From Vitis vinifera (taxonomy: Eukaryota > Streptophyta > Magnoliopsida > Vitales > Vitaceae): a stretch of DNA of 64,000 nt. The translations under genes were made by a program, and so were the position numbers. The DNA is taken from assembly GCF_030704535.1 (NCBI RefSeq), contig NC_081809.1, positions 637,501-701,500 of the forward strand, given 5' to 3'. This document shows positions 57,997 to 64,000 of this stretch, one piece after another (the stretch's first letter is position 1; each line of letters begins with the position of its first letter). The notes under the pieces were generated by a model. That model was not told the origin of the DNA. It saw nothing but the letters and a program-made list of their open reading frames with translations, and searched no databases.

Positions 57997-60540
57997 CTGT
58001 GCTTTGAAGGGGAGAAGGAGCTGAAGATGATCAACTTTGATGCAGAAGGTTTTGAGATATGGTATGTTATATGGTTAGATTTTTGGTTTTGAGGTACCCT
58101 AAGTACTGTGAAAGTCTATATTCAAATTCAATCTTGATAGCACTCCATTATGGACTCATTCAATCCCTACATCCACAAAGATGAGCAGTTCAAGATTATA
58201 ATTAAAAAATTTAAGGTGGCCGCTAGAAGAACTTTCTGATAACCAAGAAAAAAGGGTTAAGTAATTTGATTTCTAATCTGAGTCTACACAAGTTGATATA
58301 TAATTTATACGCCTAATAGATTGGTAATCATTCCGTCCACCAGCTAAAGGGCAAGAGTCAACTAGTTGCTCTCACTTATGAACTCATTATTTGACATTAA
58401 TAAGGGTAAACATGTTAAATTCTAATACTATTTAAAAAAAAAAAAAAAGGTTAAAATCTATTTTAATTATCAAATAATCTTAACACTTAAAATAAAATTT
58501 AAGTAATAAATTTTAAATCAACAAATTGATCGAGATTAAGATAAGTCATTTTAACTTATAAAATATTAAATTTTCAGTTCTACTGAGTAATACCTTGATT
58601 TGTCATTTTCTTATTTCTTCTAGATTCTATAAAGTAGTTCATTCAATTATGAAGGTCTATCAAGGTTATGTCTATTATCAAGTGTTGACATTAGAATTGG
58701 CACAATTTTCTGCAACTATTGCCATTACATTCCATTCCCAAATGAAAATTGAACCATTCCTCCTTACAGCTGTTTGCAAATTAGCATAGATAGCTACCTT
58801 ACCCTACAAGTTTCATTAATATATATATATATAGCAATGTTTTATGGAACAAAATTGACAAATTAAATCTTACAAATAGTTTATTTAGATGTCGTAATTA
58901 AGCATTATGTTACTATTTATCACAACAATGCCTTGCTCTTGAAGATGCTAGTTCAAAATAGGTTAAAATTAAGTATTCAAGAGAGTGACAGGTTAAAATT
59001 AAGTATTCCAATTATGAACAATATGTTACAAATATTATGCATATAAAGATAACTCAAATCACACAAAAAATATAGGATATTAAGCGAAAAATCACCTAGC
59101 AATCATGATTTTACCTGTTCAAATGCACTTCTTAAGGTTTTATACCATCAATACCTATACTCGTTTTTTACATATCTGACATAACACTCTCATATGCTTC
59201 CTTGTGAATCTCTTGAATTAAAGTTTCACGATTAGAATCTTTGACCTCTATTGATGTCAAATATACTTACAAGGCAAATCTACGAAGTATTAAGAGATGG
59301 AGGCTCAAGCTTTGGAAATGACGATTATTCTCTTAGAGTTCTCTCTTTTTTTATTCTTCAAAACAAATCTATTTATACTCAAAAATCCTATGAACTAATT
59401 ATGGAGAGTTTCCTAATTTTGAAACATTCCAAAAACCTTTTAAAAATAAAAAAATAAAAAAATAAAAGAGTAAAAATCAAATTTGGAAATGCCTAAAAGT
59501 CATCTCAGTGTATGAACACTTGAAGGGAGCATTCAAACGCCCTATTGGGTGGTTGAACACTTACTCCAAAATCAACTCTCCAATTTCCAATTTTTCAAGC
59601 TTTTGTCCATAATTTCCAACATAGTATCATGTATTAGTCATCACATAAGTTTTACCAACCATAAATGAATACTTAATTACCTTGAATTTGATGACTTTGA
59701 CTTAACCCAAATGTGAATCTAATGAAGTTCAAAGTTATCTTGAGATGACCAAGGATGTAAATTGCATCCAATGAGTAAAAAAATTATCAATTAACTCAAA
59801 ATATCATCAACGTATTTGCTAAATATATGGTATGAAATATAATTACTGAATTGGTAATTATATTTAAAAATCCAATCAAAATTAAATATTCTAAACACAA
59901 AATTGACATAAGACACAATAGTATTATCTTATTATATAGTAAGCTTACAAAAATTAGTTTTACAAATTGAGATAATGGAATGACTAATCCCATGAATTTT
60001 AGGAGTCTAAACATGAAAAGAAAAAAATAAAGGGTAAAACTTTAATAATGTTGGCCCTCAATTGTTGACCTAATTAGTTAGTATAATTTCATTAATAATT
60101 AGTTTCACCTCCTTTATAAAAAAATTTAAATAGAAAATTAATTCCACATAATGTACCATGGATGGTAATTGGATGTCTATAGTTAAAAATCTAGGCTTCT
60201 TATGGCATATGCAAAGTATTTCAAATATTATTACAATGAAATTTAAATAGAATGCATGAGAAACCACATTATTTTACTATAAATGATCGCTTTAGAGTAT
60301 TCTAAATATGTCCACAAAGATACAATAATATTAATTATCTTCCAAAAATCATCATCATAATTAGGAGATAAAATTTAACATTTAACTAATAGAATGAAAG
60401 CAATATGGGGATATATTAGGAAAAATTATTTCCATATATAATACAAACTTGGGAGATAAAAATTAAACTGAAATTTAAACTATATGGTGAAAGCAATATG
60501 GGGATATTTCTAATTTCATACTTGTACTTAGTCCTTAATC
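57997..60540. other. Intergenic region
   Basis: Upstream of the divergent PR-10 gene. AT-rich, with several short open frames that show no family similarity. No RNA gene or transposon ends were recognised. Confidence 0.4.
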
Positions 60541-60545
60541 TCTAT

Positions 60546-60552
60546 CTATAAA
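60546..60552 (+). promoter_or_regulatory. Relic TATA box of the decayed PR-10 pseudogene
   Basis: TATAAAT within 'ctatctataaataccc', about 110 bp before the degenerate ATG at 60657. This is the same spacing as in the intact PR-10 genes. Confidence 0.6.
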
Positions 60553-60656
60553 TACCCCTGCTAATCCTCCATCATCTTTGTTCTTAGTATTTCTCCATCA
60601 TCTTCGTCACTCCTCACTCACAAATTTCTTGAGTTGTATCATGTCTTTATATAAAT

Positions 60657-61631
60657 ATGAGTGTCACTAGCCATGTTGTGAAGCTTACATCCTCAATTAC
60701 AACGGCAAGATTTTCCAAGGCATTATTTGTGGATTCTCATAACCTTCTCCTAACAATCTTGCTTGATGTCATAAAAAGTATTGGTGTGATTAAAGAAAAC
60801 AAAGATAATGGAACCCTCACAACAATAAATTAATTTCTCTAAGGTTGGGTCGATAAATCATAAATTTCTACATACTAGTTTTTTGTGTTCATATACTTCA
60901 AATGAATAAGCTAAGACTCAGTTTGGCAATTCTTTTAAAAGACACTTTAAGATAAAAAAAAAAACATTTTTAAAGAAAAATTAGACTTTGGAAAAATCTA
61001 AAAAGCACTTTAAAAAAAGTTTTAAAAAAATCAATTGTAATGATTCTCATAAAAACACTTGATATAAAGAAAACAATTCTATTTTCGTTAAAACGTTTTA
61101 CTTGTAGTGCTTTTATTAGTAACATCTTTAAAGAATCACTTAATCTTTAAATATAAACTAACAAAGTATTTTAATCATGTTTTTTACAATATTGTATTAT
61201 AAAACTAAGTAACTTTGAAAGAATCCCCTACCAAGTAATTTTAAAAAAACTTTATCAAATATTTAATATTTAATATGAAATTAAGCGCTTTCAAACATTG
61301 GAAAATCTTCGATAATATTACTTCTAAATGGATTCTAAATATATTGTGTTTGCAAGGAAATATGTGAAGAATCAAATCGATCTATTAGACTAGAGAATTT
61401 GGTGAGTAAGTATGCAATATTGATCTAGGTGATGATCCATTGCTGGGGAAGGTTGAATCCATCTCTTTTGAGAGGTGAAGGAGCATTGAATTCAAAGATG
61501 ACAATTGAGATCCTTAGTGTGGGTGAAGCCATCAATGCTGTGGAAGAAATCAAAGGGGGGATCAGGCAGCAAGTGTTGTAGGGAAGGTCGTGGAAGCCCA
61601 CCTCTTCCGAAAGTCAAATCTCTATGCTTAA
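60657..61631 (+). pseudogene. Highly decayed PR-10 pseudogene
   Basis: Exon 1 (about 60657-60843) reads MSVTSHVVKLTSSITTARFS and continues to SKALFVDSHNLL, DVIKSIGVI and DNGTLTTIN. This aligns along its whole length with PR-10 exon 1 although the P-loop glycines are mostly lost, and it then meets stops. Exon 2 (about 61362-61631) starts after TTTGCAAG and shows NQIDLLD, ENLVSKYAI and LGDDPLLGKVESISFE in one frame. EEIKGG follows in a second frame and KVVEAHLFRKSNLYA with a stop in a third. Several frameshifts and stops make it non-functional. The roughly 520-bp intron may contain an AT-rich repeat. Its wording (SHNLL, LLGKVES) differs from the array, so it represents another old PR-10 subfamily. 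Confidence 0.85.
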
Positions 61632-62640
61632 TTAAATTGAATTTTTTCCATATTTTAAAAGTTATAGCATTTATGTCACTAGGTATGTACCCTAATGATA
61701 ATTAATAACAATCTTGATAAAAAAAAACTAGGGTTTGTTTGGTTGGGATGTTAATCACTCCATTGAGACCTAAAATTTAAGTAGGTCATAACTTTACATA
61801 TGATTTAACACGAAAAATTAATATTTCACATTTAAAATACATTGTATTTAGTTTGCATACAAAAAGATGTGAACGAAAATACTTTTAAATCAAAATGCAT
61901 ATTTAATTCAACAAACATAAAATCGGAATTAATAAATCAAACTTTAATTATAACGTTTAACATTTTAATATCACCAAATTTATGGTTTCATTTTAATTTC
62001 ATAGCCAAAACATGAAAACATGAAGTAATTTAGTATTATTTAAATATATAGGAAATTAATGAAACCAAACTCAAGAAGTGTATTTAAATAAAAAATAAAT
62101 TTAAATTTCATATTTTTTTTGAAGTATATTTAAGGTTTTTTTTATATTATTAATAGGAAATTAAATGTGAGAAAATTATTTTTGTAAATATTTTTTCTTT
62201 TCTTAATATTTTTCTAGGCCAAAACATATGATAAAAATTTGAGATAAAGTATGAGAAAAATAGCAAGAAAATAAATGGAAGAAAAGAGTGGAAAATAAAA
62301 ATAATAGGTTAAATCTTAATAAATTTATCTTATTTAGTAATTTAATTTTCTCTAATTCTCTTACAATATAAAATTTTAGATAATTTTTTTATATCTAATT
62401 TTTCTTCATATTTTTCACCAGATTTTAACAACATTTTTCTTCTTATATGTAAACTATACAGGGGGTGGTTGCTAGGCAAATATGTAATTAAACACAAGGA
62501 GCAGGAATCGTCTCGAACGGGCACAGAGAAATAAAGGTGAGGCCGATTTCTAGAGGCTTCTGGACCCTTGGTTCCTCAGATCTCCGCTGCGAATCTCTTT
62601 CTCTCAATTTAGGCAATTCTGAGACTCCATTGCGGCCTCC
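61632..62640. other. Intergenic region upstream of the DUF789 gene
   Basis: AT-rich sequence passing at about 62460 into the GC-richer probable promoter and leader of the DUF789 gene. No other gene is seen. Confidence 0.45.
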
Positions 62641-62650
62641 AAAACCCTAG
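62641..62650 (+). promoter_or_regulatory. Telo-box-like motif in the DUF789 leader
   Basis: AAAACCCTAG, a match to the plant telo-box (AAACCCTA), about 95 bp upstream of the predicted ATG. Such motifs are common near transcription starts of housekeeping-type plant genes. Confidence 0.5.
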
Positions 62651-62742
62651 AAACTCCATCTCTATATCCATCAACGTCACTTCTCAGACAAACGACGCTG
62701 TTTCTTGTGCCCACACCAATCTACTCCCTTGATTTCGCAGCA

Positions 62743-63777
62743 ATGTCTGGTCAGGGAGGAGTCTCGATCAGCCGGAGCCGCAACGGCCACCGATTCTACG
62801 ACCCTCCCGCCGTGAGAAGAAATCAACAGCAGCAACAGCAGCAACAGCAGCAGCAGCAGCAACAGCAGCAGCATCAGCATCAGCAACAGCAGCAGCAGCA
62901 GCAGATGGTGCATCGGCAACAGGTCCAGAAGCCGTTGAAGCACAAGGCTGCAGCCGAGCCGGAGAGCAGAACCGAGCTCGATGATTGCTCATCAACGTGT
63001 TCGGTTTCTCACCAGGGACTCGGCGATTCCACCAATTTGGATCGGTTCTTGGAGTACACCACTCCGGTGGTTCCGGCGCAGCACTTCCCCAAGGTACCGG
63101 AAAGTGGAAGCTAGGGTTTCTTCGCTTTTCTGTTTGGTTGCTCAGAAAACTTTTAAAATTTGAATTTTATGTTTTACATCAATCAGTAAATATAGTTTTA
63201 CTAGCTACCATTTTCCTAGGGTGCCAGCCAACCGACATTTTGGGATTCGGAAATAGGTTTCTCTGATAGTCTACTTTTTGAACCAAATTGGTTGCCGAGA
63301 GAAAGAAGACACAGAAAATAAAATGAAAATTTGAATTATGTGCTTGAGCTGTTTTGATTTACATAGAACGGGATTAGAAGTTTGATTAGAGCCAACTAAG
63401 CGAAGGTTTTAAGTTGGTTCAATGATGAAAATCTTGAAGTCAGAATTCAGTTTCTTTTCATTTTTCCTACTTTCTCCAGGCAACCAAAGGTATGTATCTT
63501 TGCTTGAATGTCTTTTATTTCTGTTCATTTTTGTGAAGAAATGGCTTTTATTTGGTGAACTGTAGACGAGCATGAGGGGATGGAGAAATCATCAAACAGA
63601 GTTTCATCCATACTTCATCCTTGGGGACTTATGGGAATCGTTCAAGGAGTGGAGTGCATATGGAGCGGGAGTTCCTCTTTTGTTGAATGGAAGTGAATCC
63701 GTTGTGCAGTACTATGTGCCTTACTTGTCTGGCATTCAACTTTATATAGACCCATCAAAGCCCTCCCCCAGGCTAAG
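62743..63777 (+). CDS. DUF789 family protein, 5' part (gene runs off the window)
   Basis: Exon 1 is 62743-63093 (117 codons) and ends AAG|GTACCG. Exon 2 is 63566-63777 and ends at AAG|GTGAGT. Later exons lie beyond 64000. Exon 1 encodes [20 protein letters not shown], a glutamine/histidine tract, and the family motif [20 protein letters not shown]. Exon 2 encodes TSMRGWR, then [40 protein letters not shown] and the start of the next block. These are hallmark blocks of the plant DUF789 family, whose biochemical role is unknown. The start at 62743 was chosen because MSG is typical; an in-frame ATG at 62707 would add 12 residues. It is unrelated to the PR-10 genes and marks the cluster edge. Confidence 0.92.
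62824..62904 (+). repeat. CAG/CAA repeat encoding polyglutamine
   Basis: About 26 codons of CAG and CAA interrupted by CAT (His), inside exon 1 of the DUF789 gene. The mixed codons suggest selection or age against simple slippage. The complementary strand gives a leucine-rich open frame that is not a gene. Confidence 0.93.
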
Positions 63778-64000
63778 GTGAGTCTTTTTAATGATTGGTT
63801 TTTCCATTTTCATCCTATTGGTTTTTCCTTATGTTTAATATCCCCACTTTTGTTTCCTAGAGGTTCCAATTGAAAATTTTAGTGATTGGTTTTATTTTGA
63901 GTTGAATCCTTGCAACGATAAGATATTTGTGTCATTCTTGGATTTCAACTTGCAACTCTTTGTTGGGTCAATGGAAGTTACTGTTGAATTTTTATTATTA
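63778..64000 (+). other. Intron 2 of the DUF789 gene (partial)
   Basis: Begins GTGAGTCTTT after exon 2. No acceptor with a convincing DUF789 exon occurs before the window end. Confidence 0.7.

Noticed and set aside
60900-61330. MITE in the intron of the decayed PR-10 pseudogene
   Set aside because: AT-rich homopolymer-laden sequence suggests one, but no convincing inverted ends or target duplication were found.
62677-62995. Leucine- and alanine-rich frames opposite the CAG/CAA tract
   Set aside because: Complement of the polyglutamine repeat in the DUF789 exon.
1-64000. CRISPR arrays, operons, tRNA or rRNA genes
   Set aside because: This is plant nuclear DNA; no direct-repeat/spacer structure and no tRNA- or rRNA-like sequence was recognised by eye. 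A tRNAscan run would be needed for certainty.

Overview
The window is nuclear DNA of a eudicot: AT-rich, with GT-AG introns, many plant transposons, and a tandem cluster of PR-10 (Bet v 1 family, Pathogenesis-related 10) genes. The PR-10 cluster and repeat content fit grapevine (Vitis) best. That species assignment is an inference from family knowledge, not a database match.

Layout. 0.3-2.8 kb: a 2.5-kb solo LTR with a perfect 5-bp target duplication and an internal GC-rich 42-bp minisatellite. 3.9 kb: a lone PR-10 exon 1. 5.3-5.9 kb: a copia remnant. 6.35-11.78 kb: an almost complete hAT transposon with an 8-bp target duplication and a BED/DUF659/dimerisation transposase gene carrying three stops. 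12.0-12.65 kb: a Mutator-like MITE. 14.2-58 kb: the PR-10 array. Minus strand: an intact gene at 14.2 kb, pseudogenes at 16.9 and 18.7 kb (the latter with a copia remnant in its promoter), and intact genes at 22.0, 25.7 and 34.6 kb. Plus strand: intact genes at 38.8, 43.2, 46.4 and 53.6 kb. Minus strand again: a divergent intact gene at 57.4 kb. A heavily decayed plus-strand PR-10 pseudogene lies at 60.7-61.6 kb. 62.7 kb to the window end: the 5' part of a DUF789 gene with a polyglutamine tract.

Every intact PR-10 gene has two exons (184 nt plus 293-299 nt), one short phase-1 intron and a product of 158-160 aa. Genes at 25.7-53.6 kb form two subtypes recognised by the P-loop: GQGGPGT (34.6, 38.8, 43.2 kb) and GEGGPGT (25.7, 46.4, 53.6 kb). 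The minus-strand block (25.7, 34.6) and the plus-strand block (38.8-53.6) are inverted duplicates meeting near 36-37 kb. They carry homologous flanking Mutator-like (MULE) copies, some split by solo LTRs. Filled and empty insertion sites shared between blocks give a relative order of events. The gene at 43.2 kb is a mosaic: flank, exon 1 and intron match the 38.8-kb gene, while its last codons and 3' flank match the 46.4-kb gene.

Functionally the window is a defence/stress-type PR-10 cluster shaped by tandem and inverted duplication, unequal exchange and transposon insertion. I found no wholly new biological system. The best leads are the mosaic gene, the inverted duplication with dated insertions, and the P-loop subtypes.
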